64,000 bases of DNA from Crossaster papposus (lineage: Eukaryota; Echinodermata; Asteroidea; Velatida; Solasteridae). The notes below the pieces were generated by a model. The model searched no databases, was not told the DNA's origin, and saw only the letters and a program-made list of their open reading frames with translations. Positions 41,850 through 56,400 of this stretch are shown here, one piece after another. The stretch spans positions 181,963 through 245,962 of the forward strand of contig JBAIAA010000744.1 of NCBI GenBank assembly GCA_037893245.1, read 5' to 3'. The translations under genes and the position numbers were made by a program. Positions within the stretch are counted from its first letter, which is position 1. Every line of letters begins with the position of its first letter.

Positions 41850-44650
41850 GTTGTTTTCAACATCAGAACACGAAATGAACTAGCAACACTCCCAAATGGT
41901 CTATAGAGCCCATTGAGCCTAACAAACACTTTTCGGTTGTTTTCAACATCAGAACACGAAATGAACTAGCAACACTTCCAAATGGTCTATAGAGCCCACT
42001 GAGCCTAACATATACGTTTCGGTTGTTTTCACCGTCAGAACGCGAAATGAACAACTAACACTCCCAAATGGTCTATAGAGCCCATTGAGCCTAACAAACA
42101 CTTGTCGGTTGTTTTCACCGTCAGATCGCGAAATGAACAACTAACACTCCCAAATGGTCTATATAGACAAATGAGCCTAACAAACACATTTCTGTTGTTT
42201 TCACCGTCAGAACGCCAAATGAACAACTAACCCTCCGAAATGGTCTATAGAGCCCATTGAGCCTAACAAACACTTTTCTGCTGTTTTCACCGTCAGAACG
42301 CGAAATGAACAACTAACAGTCCCAAATGGTCTATAGAGCCCATTGAGCCTAACAAACACATTTCGGTTGTTTTCACCGTCAGAACGCGAAATGATCAACT
42401 TACACTCCCAAATGGTCTATAGAGCTCATTGAGCCTAACAAACACTTTTCGGTTGTTTTCACCGTCAGAACGCGAAATGACCAACTAACACTCCCAAATG
42501 GTCTATAGAGCCCATTGAGCCTAACAAACATTTTTCGGGTGTTTTCACCTTCAGAACGCGAAATGAACAACTAACAATCCCAAATAGTCTATAGAGCCCA
42601 ATGAGCCTAACCAACACATTTCGGTTGTTTTCACCGTCAGAACGCGAAATGAACAACTAACACTGTCAAATGGTGTATAGAGCCAATTGAGCGTAACAAA
42701 CACTTTTCGGTTGTTTTCACCGTCAGAACGCGAAATGAACAACTAACACTCCCAAATGGTCTATAGAGCCCATTGAGCCTAACAAACACATTTCTGTTGT
42801 TTTCACCGTCAGAACGCCAAATGAACAACTAACCCTCCCAAATGGTCTATAGAGCCCATTGAGCCTAACAAACACTTTTCTGCTGTTTTCACCGTCAGAA
42901 CGCGAAATGAACAACTAACAGTCCCAAATGGTCTATAGAGCCCATTGAGCCTAACAAACACATTTCGGTTGTTTTCACCGTCAGAACGCGAAATGATCAA
43001 TTTACACTCCCAAATGGTCTATAGAGCTCATTGAGCCTAACAAACACTTTTCGGTTGTTTTCACCGTCAGAACGCGAAATGACCAACTAACACTCCCAAA
43101 TGGTCTATAGAGCCCATTGAGCCTAACAAACATTTTTCGGGTGTTTTCACCTTCAGAACGCGAAATGATCAACTTACACTCCCAAATGGTCTATAGAGCT
43201 CATTGAGCCTAACAAACACTTTTCGGTTGTTTTCACCGTCAGAACGCGAAATGAACAACTAACAATTCCAAATAGTCTATAGAGCCCAATGAGCCTAACC
43301 AACACATTTCGGTTGTTTTCACGGTCAGAACGCGAAATGAACAACTAACACTGCCAAATGGTGTATAGAGCCAATTGAGCCTAACAAACACATTTCGGTT
43401 GTTTTCACCGTCAGAACGCGAAATGATCAACTTACACTCCCAAATGGTCTATAGAGCTCATTGAGCCTAACAAACACTTTTCGGTTGTTTTCACCGTCAG
43501 AACGCGAAATGACCAACTAACACTCCCAAATGGTCTATAGAGCCCATTGAGCCTAACAAACATTTTTCGGGTGTTTTCACCATCAGAACGCGAAATGAAC
43601 AACTAACAATCCCAAATAGTCTATAGAGCCCAATGAGCCTAACCAACACATTTCGGTTGTTTTCACCGTCAGAACGCGAAATGAACAACTAACACTGTCA
43701 AATGGTGTATAGAGCCAATTGAGCCTAACAAACACATTTCGGTTGTTTTTACCGTCAGAACGCGAAATGATCAACTTACACTCCCAAATGGTCTATAGAG
43801 CCCATTGAGCGTAACAAACACTTTTCGGTTGTTTTCACCGTCAGAACGCGAAATGAACAACTAACACTCCCAAATGGTCTATAGAGCCCATTGAGCCTAA
43901 CAAACACATTTCTGTTGTTTTCACCGTCAGAACGCCAAATGAACAACTAACCCTCCCAAATGGTCTATAGAGCCCATTGAGCCTAACAAACACTTTTCTG
44001 CTGTTTTCACCGTCAGAACGCGAAATGAACAACTAACAGTCCCAAATGGTCTATAGAGCCCATTGAGCCTAACAAACACATTTCGGTTGTTTTCACCGTC
44101 AGAACGCGAAATGATCAATTTACACTCCCAAATGGTCTATAGAGCTCATTGAGCCTAACAAACACTTTTCGGTTGTTTTCACCGTCAGAACGCGAAATGA
44201 CCAACTAACACTCCCAAATGGTCTATAGAGCCCATTGAGCCTAACAAACATTTTTCGGGTGTTTTCACCTTCAGAACGCGAAATGATCAACTTACACTCC
44301 CAAATGGTCTATAGAGCTCATTGAGCCTAACAAACACTTTTCGGTTGTTTTCACCGTCAGAACGCGAAATGAACAACTAACAATTCCAAATAGTCTATAG
44401 AGCCCAATGAGCCTAACCAACACATTTCGGTTGTTTTCACGGTCAGAACGCGAAATGAACAACTAACACTGCCAAATGGTGTATAGAGCCAATTGAGCCT
44501 AACAAACACATTTCGGTTGTTTTCACCGTCAGAACGCGAAATGATCAACTTACACTCCCAAATGGTCTATAGAGCTCATTGAGCCTAACAAACACTTTTC
44601 GGTTGTTTTCACCGTCAGAACGCGAAATGACCAACTAACACTCCCAAATG
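41850..44650. repeat. Higher-order satellite block A, duplicated at +5760
   Basis: Diagnostic unit variants (for example tatatagacaaatgagcc at 42161 and gccaaatgaacaactaaccc at 42213) recur in the same order at offset exactly 5760 (67 units minus 2 bases), in 47610-50410. Inside the block a 1118-base period (13 units) is also seen (42723 to 43841, 43239 to 44357). Confidence 0.85.
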
Positions 44651-47270
44651 ATCTATAGAGCCCAGTAAGCCTAACAAACACATTTCGGTTGTTTTCACGG
44701 TCAGAACGCGTAATGAACAACTAACACTCCCAAATGATCTATAGAGCCCAGTAAGCCTAACAAACACATTTCGGTTGTTTTCACCGTCAGAACGCGAAAT
44801 GAACTTCCAACACTCCCAAATGGTCTATAGAGCCCATTGAGCCTAACAAACACTTTTCGGGGTTTTTCACCGTCAGAACACAAAATGAACTTCCAACACT
44901 CCCAAATGGTCTATAGAGCCCATTGAGCCTAACAAACACTTTTCGATTGTATTTACTGTCAAAACAGGAAATGAACTACCAACACTCCCAAATGGTCTAT
45001 AGATCCCATTGACCCTAACAAACACTTTTCAGTTGTTTTCACCATCAAAACACGAAATGAACTACCAACACTCCCAAATGGTCTATAGAGCACATTGAGC
45101 CTAACAAACACTTTTCGGTTGTTTTCAACGTCAGAACACGAAATGAACTACCAACACTCCCAAATGGTCTATAGAGCCCACTGAGCCTAACATATACTTT
45201 TCGGTTGTTTTCACCGTCAGAACGCGAAATGAACAACTAACACTCCCAAATGGTCTATAGAGCCCATTGAGCCTAACGAACACCTTTCGGTTGTTTTCAC
45301 CGTCAGAACGCGAAATGAACTACCAACACTCCAAAATGGCCTATAGAGCCCATTGAGCATAACAAACATTTTCGGTTGTTTTCACGGTCAGAACGCGTAA
45401 TGAACAACTAACACTCCCAAATGATCTATAGAGCCCAGTAAGCCTAACAAACATTTTTCGGGTGTTTTCACCATCAGAACGCGAAATGAACAACTAACAA
45501 TCCCAAATAGTCTATAGAGCCCAATGAGCCTAACCAACACATTTCGGTTGTTTTCACCGTCAGAACGCGAAATGAACAACTAACACTGTCAAATGGTGTA
45601 TAGAGCCAATTGAGCCTAACAAACACATTTCGGTTGTTTTTACCGTCAGAACGCGAAATGATCAACTTACACTCCCAAATGGTCTATAGAGCCCATTGAG
45701 CGTAACAAACACTTTTCGGTTGTTTTCACCGTCAGAACGCGAAATGAACAACTAACACTCCCAAATGGTCTATAGAGCCCATTGAGCCTAACAAACACAT
45801 TTCTGTTGTTTTCACCGTCAGAACGCCAAATGAACAACTAACCCTCCCAAATGGTCTATAGAGCCCATTGAGCCTAACAAACACTTTTCTGCTGTTTTCA
45901 CCGTCAGAACGCGAAATGAACAACTAACAGTCCCAAATGGTCTATAGAGCCCATTGAGCCTAACAAACACATTTCGGTTGTTTTCACCGTCAGAACGCGA
46001 AATGATCAATTTACACTCCCAAATGGTCTATAGAGCTCATTGAGCCTAACAAACACTTTTCGGTTGTTTTCACCGTCAGAACGCGAAATGACCAACTAAC
46101 ACTCCCAAATGGTCTATAGAGCCCATTGAGCCTAACAAACATTTTTCGGGTGTTTTCACCTTCAGAACGCGAAATGATCAACTTACACTCCCAAATGGTC
46201 TATAGAGCTCATTGAGCCTAACAAACACTTTTCGGTTGTTTTCACCGTCAGAACGCGAAATGAACAACTAACAATTCCAAATAGTCTATAGAGCCCAATG
46301 AGCCTAACCAACACATTTCGGTTGTTTTCACGGTCAGAACGCGAAATGAACAACTAACACTGCCAAATGGTGTATAGAGCCAATTGAGCCTAACAAACAC
46401 ATTTCGGTTGTTTTCACCGTCAGAACGCGAAATGATCAACTTACACTCCCAAATGGTCTATAGAGCTCATTGAGCCTAACAAACACTTTTCGGTTGTTTT
46501 CACCGTCAGAACGCGAAATGACCAACTAACACTCCCAAATGATCTATAGAGCCCAGTAAGCCTAACAAACACATTTCGGTTGTTTTCACGGTCAGAACGC
46601 GTAATGAACAACTAACACTCCCAAATGATCTATAGAGCCCAGTAAGCCTAACAAACACATTTCGGTTGTTTTCACCGTCAGAACGCGAAATGAACTTCCA
46701 ACACTCCCAAATGGTCTATAGAGCCCATTGAGCCTAACAAACACTTTTCGGGGTTTTTCACCGTCAGAACACAAAATGAACTTCCAACACTCCCAAATGG
46801 TCTATAGAGCCCATTGAGCCTAACAAACACTTTTCGATTGTATTTACTGTCAAAACAGGAAATGAACTACCAACACTCCCAAATGGTCTATAGATCCCAT
46901 TGACCCTAACAAACACTTTTCAGTTGTTTTCACCATCAAAACACGAAATGAACTACCAACACTCCCAAATGGTCTATAGAGCACATTGAGCCTAACAAAC
47001 ACTTTTCGGTTGTTTTCAACGTCAGAACACGAAATGAACTACCAACACTCCCAAATGGTCTATAGAGCCCACTGAGCCTAACATATACTTTTCGGTTGTT
47101 TTCACCGTCAGAACGCGAAATGAACAACTAACACTCCCAAATGGTCTATAGAGCCCATTGAGCCTAACGAACACTTTTCGGTTGTTTTCACCGTCAGAAC
47201 GCGAAATGAACTACCAACACTCCAAAATGGCCTATAGAGCCCATTGAGCATAACAAACATTTTCGGTTGT
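43580..47270. repeat. Two adjacent 1891-bp higher-order copies
   Basis: Variant units at 43583, 43841, 44357, 44701 and 45045 recur at 45474, 45732, 46248, 46592 and 46936, offset 1891 each time (22 units minus one base). The missing base is the same in both copies (aacaaacattttcgg near 45362 and 47253), which marks them as copies of one event. Confidence 0.85.
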
Positions 47271-47609
47271 TTTCACGGTCAGAACGCGTAATGAACAACT
47301 AACACTCCCAAATGATCTATAGAGCCCAGTAAGCCTAACAAACACATTTCGGTTGTTTTCACCGTCAGAACGCGAAATGAACTTCCAACACTCCCAAATG
47401 GTCTATAGAGCCCATTGAGCCTAACAAACACTTTTCGGGGTTTTTCACCGTCAGAACACAAAATGAACTTCCAACACTCCCAAATGGTCTATAGAGCCCA
47501 TTGAGCCTAACAAACACTTTTCGGTTGTATTTACCGTCAAAACAGGAAATGAACTACCAACACTCCCAAATGGTCTATAGATCCCATTGAGCCTAACAAA
47601 CACTTTTCA

Positions 47610-50410
47610 GTTGTTTTCACCGTCAAAACACGAAATGAACTAGCAACACTCCCAAATGGTCTATAGAGCCCATTGAGCCTAACAAACACTTTTCGGTTGT
47701 TTTCAACATCAGAACACGAAATGAACTAGCAACACTTCCAAATGGTCTATAGAGCCCACTGAGCCTAACATATACGTTTCGGTTGTTTTCACCGTCAGAA
47801 CGCGAAATGAACAACTAACACTCCCAAATGGTCTATAGAGCCCTTTGAGCCTAACAAACACTTGTCGGTTGTTTTCACCGTCAGATCGCGAAATGAACAA
47901 CTAACACTCCCAAATGGTCTATATAGACAAATGAGCCTAACAAACACATTTCTGTTGTTTTCACCGTCAGAACGCCAAATGAACAACTAACCCTCCGAAA
48001 TGGTCTATAGAGCCCATTGAGCCTAACAAACACTTTTCTGCTGTTTTCACCGTCAGAACGCGAAATGAACAACTAACAGTCCCAAATGGTCTATAGAGCC
48101 CATTGAGCCTAACAAACACATTTCGGTTGTTTTCACCGTCAGAACGCGAAATGATCAACTTACACTCCCAAATGGTCTATAGAGCTCATTGAGCCTAACA
48201 AACACTTTTCGGTTGTTTTCACCGTCAGAACGCGAAATGACCAACTAACACTCCCAAATGGTCTATAGAGCCCATTGAGCCTAACAAACATTTTTCGGGT
48301 GTTTTCACCTTCAGAACGCGAAATGAACAACTAACAATCCCAAATAGTCTATAGAGCCCAATGAGCCTAACCAACACATTTCGGTTGTTTTCACCGTCAG
48401 AACGCGAAATGAACAACTAACACTGTCAAATGGTGTATAGAGCCAATTGAGCGTAACAAACACTTTTCGGTTGTTTTCACCGTCAGAACGCGAAATGAAC
48501 AACTAACACTCCCAAATGGTCTATAGAGCCCATTGAGCCTAACAAACACATTTCTGTTGTTTTCACCGTCAGAACGCCAAATGAACAACTAACCCTCCCA
48601 AATGGTCTATAGAGCCCATTGAGCCTAACAAACACTTTTCTGCTGTTTTCACCGTCAGAACGCGAAATGAACAACTAACAGTCCTAAATGGTCTATAGAG
48701 CCCATTGAGCCTAACAAACACATTTCGGTTGTTTTCACCGTCAGAACGCGAAATGATCAATTTACACTCCCAAATGGTCTATAGAGCTCATTGAGCCTAA
48801 CAAACACTTTTCGGTTGTTTTCACCGTCAGAACGCGAAATGACCAACTAACACTCCCAAATGGTCTATAGAGCCCATTGAGCCTAACAAACATTTTTCGG
48901 GTGTTTTCACCTTCAGAACGCGAAATGATCAACTTACACTCCCAAATGGTCTATAGAGCTCATTGAGCCTAACAAACACTTTTCGGTTGTTTTCACCGTC
49001 AGAACGCGAAATGAACAACTAACAATTCCAAATAGTCTATAGAGCCCAATGAGCCTAACCAACACATTTCGGTTGTTTTCACGGTCAGAACGCGAAATGA
49101 ACAACTAACACTGCCAAATGGTGTATAGAGCCAATTGAGCCTAACAAACACATTTCGGTTGTTTTCACCGTCAGAACGCGAAATGATCAACTTACACTCC
49201 CAAATGGTCTATAGAGCTCATTGAGCCTAACAAACACTTTTCGGTTGTTTTCACCGTCAGAACGCGAAATGACCAACTAACACTCCCAAATGGTCCATAG
49301 AGCCCATTGAGCCTAACAAACATTTTTCGGGTGTTTTCACCATCAGAACGCGAAATGAACAACTAACAATCCCAAATAGTCTATAGAGCCCAATGAGCCT
49401 AACCAACACATTTCGGTTGTTTTCACCGTCAGAACGCGAAATGAACAACTAACACTGTCAAATGGTGTATAGAGCCAATTGAGCCTAACAAACACATTTC
49501 GGTTGTTTTCACCGTCAGAACGCGAAATGATCAACTTACACTCCCAAATGGTCTATAGAGCCCATTGAGCGTAACAAACACTTTTCGGTTGTTTTCACCG
49601 TCAGAACGCGAAATGAACAACTAACACTCCCAAATGGTCTATAGAGCCCATTGAGCCTAACAAACACATTTCTGTTGTTTTCACCGTCAGAACGCCAAAT
49701 GAACAACTAACCCTCCCAAATGGTCTATAGAGCCCATTGAGCCTAACAAACACTTTTCTGCTGTTTTCACCGTCAGAACGCGAAATGAACAACTAACAGT
49801 CCCAAATGGTCTATAGAGCCCATTGAGCCTAACAAACACATTTCGGTTGTTTTCACCGTCAGAACGCGAAATGATCAATTTACACTCCCAAATGGTCTAT
49901 AGAGCTCATTGAGCCTAACAAACACTTTTCGGTTGTTTTCACCGTCAGAACGCGAAATGACCAACTAACACTCCCAAATGGTCTATAGAGCCCATTGAGC
50001 CTAACAAACATTTTTCGGGTGTTTTCACCTTCAGAACGCGAAATGATCAACTTACACTCCCAAATGGTCTATAGAGCTCATTGAGCCTAACAAACACTTT
50101 TCGGTTGTTTTCACCGTCAGAACGCGAAATGAACAACTAACAATTCCAAATAGTCTATAGAGCCCAATGAGCCTAACCAACACATTTCGGTTGTTTTCAC
50201 GGTCAGAACGCGAAATGAACAACTAACACTGCCAAATGGTGTATAGAGCCAATTGAGCCTAACAAACACATTTCGGTTGTTTTCACCGTCAGAACGCGAA
50301 ATGATCAACTTACACTCCCAAATGGTCTATAGAGCTCATTGAGCCTAACAAACACTTTTCGGTTGTTTTCACCGTCAGAACGCGAAATGACCAACTAACA
50401 CTCCCAAATG
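47610..50410. repeat. Higher-order satellite block A', copy of 41850-44650
   Basis: Offset 5760 from block A, near-identical by unit variants, with a few private changes (for example ccctttgagcc near 47842 and tccatagagcc near 49295). Confidence 0.85.
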
Positions 50411-53400
50411 GTCTATAGAGCCCATTGAGCCTAACAAACATTTTTCGGGTGTTTTCACCTTCAGAACGCGAAATGAACAACTAACAATCCCAAATAGTCT
50501 ATAGAGCCCAATGAGCCTAACCAACACATTTCGGTTGTTTTCACCGTCAGAACGCGAAATGAACAACTAACACTGTCAAATGGTGTATAGAGCCAATTGA
50601 GCCTAACAAACACATTTCGGTTGTTTTCACTGTCAGAACGCGAAATGATCAACTTACACTCCCAAATGGTCTATAGAGCCCATTGAGCGTAACAAACACT
50701 TTTCGGTTGTTTTCACCGTCAGAACGCGAAATGAACAACTAACACTCCCAAATGGTCTATAGAGCCCATTGATCCTAACAAACACTTTTCGGGTGTTTTT
50801 CACCGTCAGAACGCGAAATGAACAACTAACCCTCCCAAATGGTCTATAGAGCCCATTGAGCCTAACAAGCACATTTCTGTTGTTTTCACCGTCAGAACGC
50901 CAAATGAACAACTAACCCTCCCAAATGGTCTATAGAGCCCATTGAGCCTAACAAACACTTTTCTGCTGTTTTCACCGTCAGAACGCGAAATGAACAACTA
51001 ACAGTCCCAAATGGTCTATAGAGCCCATTGAGCCTAACAAACACATTTCGGTTGTTTTCACCGTCAGAACGCGAAATGATCAATTTACACTCCCAAATGG
51101 TCTATAGAGCTCATTGAGCCTAACAAACACTTTTCGGTTGTTTTCACCGTCAGAACGCGAAATGACCAACTAACACTCCCAAATGGTCTATAGAGCCCAT
51201 TGAGCCTAACAAACATTTTTCGGGTGTTTTCACCTTCAGAACGCGAAATGATCAACTTACACTCCCAAATGGTCTATAGAGCTCATTGAGCCTAACAAAC
51301 ACTTTTCGGTTGTTTTCACCGTCAGAACGCGAAATGAACAACTAACAATTCCAAATAGTCTATAGAGCCCAATGAGCCTAACCAACACATTTCAGTTGTT
51401 TTCACGGTCAGAACGCGAAATGAACAACTAACACTGCCAAATGGTGTATAGAGCCAATTGAGCCTAACAAACACATTTCGGTTGTTTTCACCGTCAGAAC
51501 GCAAAAAGATCAACTTACACTCCCAAATGGTCTATAGAGCCCATTGAGCGTAACAAACACTTTTCGGTTGTTTTCACCGTCAGAACGCGAAATGAACAAC
51601 TAACACTCCCAAATGGTCTATAGAGCCCATTGATCCTAACAAACACTTTTCGGGTGTTTCTCACCGTCAGAACGCGAAATGAACAACTAACCCTCCCAAA
51701 TGGTCTATAGAGCCCATTGAGCCTAACAAACACTTTTCTGCTGTTTTCACCGTCAGAACGCGAAATTAACAACTAACACTCCCAAATGGTCTATAGAGCC
51801 CATTGAGCCTAACAAACACTTTTCGGTTGTTTTCACCGTCAGAACGCGAAATGAACAACTAACACTCCCAAATGGTCTATAGAACCCAAATGAGCCTAAC
51901 AAACACTTTTCGGTTGTTTTCACGGTCAGAACGCGTAATGAACAACTAACACTCCCAAATGATCTATAGAGCCCAGTAAGCCTAACAAACACATTTCGGT
52001 TGTTTTCACCGTCAGAACGCGAAATGAACTTCCAACACTCCCAAATGGTCTATAGAGCCCATTGAGCCTAACAAACACTTTTCGGTTGTATTTACCGTCA
52101 AAACAGGAAATGAACTACCAACACTCCCAAATGGTCTATAGATCCCATTGAGCCTAACAAACACTTTTCAGTTGTTTTCACCGTCAAAACACGAAATGAA
52201 CTACCAACACTCCCAAATGGTCTATAGAGCCCATTGAGCCTAACAAACACTTTTCGGTTGTTTTCAACGTCAGAACACGAAATGAACTAGCAACACTCCC
52301 AAATGGTCTATAGAGCCCACTGAGCCTAACATATACTTTTCGGTTGTTTTCACCGTCAGAATGCGAAATGAACAACTAACACTCCCAAATGGTCTATAGA
52401 GCCCATTGAGCCTAACAAACACTTGTCAGTTGTTTTCACCGTCAGATCGCGAAATGAACAACTAACACTCCCAAATGGTCTATATAGACAAATGAGCCTA
52501 ACAAACACATTTCTGTTGTTTTCACCGTCAGAACGCCAAATGAACAACTAACCCTCCGAAATGGTCTATAGAGCCCATTGAGCCTAACAAACACTTGTGG
52601 TTGTTTTCACCGTCAGATCGCGAAATGAACAACTAACACTTCCAAATGGTCTATATAGACAAATGAGCCTAACAAACACTTTTCTGCTGTTTTCACCGTC
52701 AGAACGCGAAATGAACAACTAACAGTCCCAAATGGTCTATAGAGCCCATTGAGCCTAACAAACACATTTCGGTTGTTTTCACCGTCAGAACGCGAAATGA
52801 TAAACTTACACTCCCAAATGGTCTATAGAGCTCATTGAGCCTAACAAACACTTTTCGGTTGTTTTCACCGTCAGAACGCGAAATGACCAACTAACAATCC
52901 CAAATAGTCTATAGAGCCCAATGAGCCTAACCAACACATTTCGGTTGTTTTCACCGTCAGAACGCGAAATGATAAACTTACACTCCCAAATGGTCTATAG
53001 AGCTCATTGAGCCTAACAAACACTTTTCGGTTGTTTTCACCGTCAGAACGCGAAATGACCAACTAACACTCCCAAATGGTCTATAGAGCCCATTGAGCCT
53101 AACAAACATTTTTCGGGTGTTTTCACCTTCAGAACGCGAAATGATCAACTTACACTCCCAAATGGTCTATAGAGCTCATTGAGCCTAACAAACACTTTTC
53201 GGTTGTTTTCACCGTCAGAACGCGAAATGAACAACTAACAATCCCAAATAGTCTATAGAGCCCAATGAGCCTAACCAACACATTTCGGTTGTTTTCACCG
53301 TCAGAACGCGAAATGAACAACTAACACTGTCAAATGGTGTATAGAGCCAATTGAGCCTAACAAACACAATTCGGTTGTTTTCACCGTCAGAACGCGAAAT

Positions 53401-56400
53401 GATCAACTTACACTCCCAAATGGTCTATAGAGCCCATTGAGCGTAACAAACACTTTTCGGTTGTTTTCACCGTCAGAACGCGAAATGAACAACTAACACT
53501 TCCAAATGGTCTATAGAGCCCATTGATCCTAACAAACACTTTTCGGGTGTTTTTCACCGTCAGAACGCGAAATGAACAACTAACCCTCCCAAATGGTCTA
53601 TAGAGCCCATTGAGCCTAACAAACACTTTTCTGCTGTTTTCACCGTCAGAACGCGAAATTAACAACTAACACTCCCAAATGGTCTATAGAGCCCATTGAG
53701 CCTAACAAACACTTGTCGGTTGTTTTCACCGTCGGATCGCGAAATGAACAACTAACACTCCCAAATGGTCTATATAGACAAATGAGCCTAACAAACACAT
53801 TTCTGTTGTTTTCACCGTCAGAACGCCAAATGAACAACTAACCCTCCCAAATGGTCTATAGAGCCCATTGAGCCTAACAAACACTTTTCTGCTGTTTTCA
53901 CCGTCAGAACGCGAAATGAACAACTAACAGTCCCAAATGGTCTATAGAGCCCATTGAGCCTAACAAACACTTTTCGGTTGTTTTCACCGTCAGAACGCGA
54001 AATGAACAACTAACACTCCCAAATGGTCTATAGAGCCAATTGAGCCTAACAAACACTTTTCGGTTGTTTTCACCGTCAGAACGCGAAATTAACAACTAAC
54101 AGTCCCAAATGGTCTATAGAGCCCATTGAGCCTAACTAACACTTTTCGGGGTTTTTCACCTCCAGAACACGAAATGAACAACTAACACTCCCAAATGGTC
54201 TATAGAGCCCATTGAGCCTAACAAACACTTTTCGGTTGTTTTCACCGTCAGAACGCGAAATGAACAACTAACACTCCCAAATGGTCTATAGAGCCCATTG
54301 AGCCTAACAAACACTTTTCGGTTGTTTTCACCGTCAGAACGCGAAATGACCAACTAACACTCCCAAATGGTCTATAGAGCCCAATGAGCCTAACAAACAT
54401 ATTTCGGGTGTTTTCACCGTCAGGACGCGAAATGAACAACTAACAGTCCCAAATGGTCTATAGAGCCCATTGAGCCTAACAAACAATTTTCGGTTGTTTT
54501 CACCGTCAAAACGCGAAATGAACAACTAACACTCCCAATTGGTCTACAGAGCCCATTGAGCCTAACAAACACGTTTCGGTTGTTTTCACCGTCAGAACGC
54601 GAAATGATCAACTTACACTCCCAAATGGTCTATAGAGCTCATTGAGCCTAACAAACACTTTTCGGTTGTTTTCACCGTCAGAACGCGAAATGACAAAATA
54701 ACACTCCCAAATGGTCTATAGAGCCCATTGAGCCTAACAAACATTTTCCGGGTGTTTTCACCTTCAGAACGCGAAATGATCAACTTACACTCCCAAATGG
54801 TCTATAGAGCTCATTGAGCCTAACAAACACTTTTCGGTTGTTTTCACCGTCAGAACGCGAAATGAACAACTAACAATCCCAAATAGTCTATAGAGCCCAA
54901 TGAGCCTAACCAACACATTTCGGTTGTTTTCACCGTCAGAACGCGAAATGAACAACTAACACTGTCAAATGGTGTATAGAGCCAATTGAGCCTAACAAAC
55001 ACATTTCGGTTGTTTTCACCGTCAGAACGCGAAATGATCAACTTACACTCACAAATGGTCTATAGAGCCCATTGAGCGTAACAAACACTTTTCGGTTGTT
55101 TTCACCGTCAGAACGCGAAATGAACAACTAACACTCCCAAATGGTCTATAGAGCCCATTGATCCTAACAAACACTTTTCGGGTGTTTTTCACCGTCAGAA
55201 CGCGAAATGAACAACTAACCCTCCCAAATGGTCTATAGAGCCCATTGAGCCTAACAAACACTTTTCTGCTGTTTTCACCGTCAGAACGCGAAATTAACAA
55301 CTAACACTCCCAAATGGTGTATAGAGCCCATTGAGCCTAACAAACACTTGTCGGTTGTTTTCACCGTCAGATCGCGAAATGAACAACTAACACTCCCAAA
55401 TGGTCTATATAGACAAATGAGCCTAACAAACACATTTCTGTTGTTTTCACCGTCAGAACGCCAAATGAACAACTAACCCTCCCAAATGGTCTATAGAGCC
55501 CATTGAGCCTAACAAACACTTTTCGGCTGTGTTCACCGTCAGAACGAGAAATGAACAACTAACCCTTCCAAAATCGTCTATAGAGCCCATTGAGCCTAAC
55601 AAACACATTTCGGTTGTTTTCACCGTCACAACGCGAAATGACCAACTAACACTCCCAAATGGTCTATAGAGCCCAATGAGCCTAACAAACATATTTCGGG
55701 TGTTTTCACCGTCAGGACGCGAAATTAACAACTAACAGTCCCAAATGGTCTATAGAGCCCATTGAGCCTAACTAACACTTTTCGGGGTTTTTCACCGCCA
55801 GAACACGAAATGAACAACTAACACTCCCAAATGGTCTATAGAGCCCATTGAGCCTAACAAACACTTTTCGGTTGTTTTCACCGTCAGAACGCGAAATGAA
55901 CAACTAACACTCCCAAATGGTCTATAGAGCCCATTGAGCCTAACAAACACTTTTCGGTTGTTTTCACCGTCAGAACGCGAAATGAACAACTAACACTCCC
56001 ATATGGTGTATAGAGCCCATTGAGCCTAACAAACACTTTTCGGTTGTTTTCACCGTCAGAACGCGAAATGACCAACTAACACTCCCAAATGGTCTATAGA
56101 GCCCAATGAGCCTAACAAACATATTTCGGGTGTTTTCACCGTCAGGACGCGAAATGAACAACTAACAGTCCCAAATGGTCTATAGATTCCATTGAGCCTA
56201 ACAAACAATTTTCGGTTGTTTTCACCGTCAAAACGCGAAATGAACAACTAACACTCCCAAATGGTCTATAGAGCCCATTGAGCCTAACAAACACTTTTCG
56301 GTTGTTTTCACCGTCAGAACGCGAAATGAACAACTAACACTCCCAAATGGTGTATAGAGCCCATTGAGCCTAACAAACACTTTTCGGTTGTTTTCACCGT

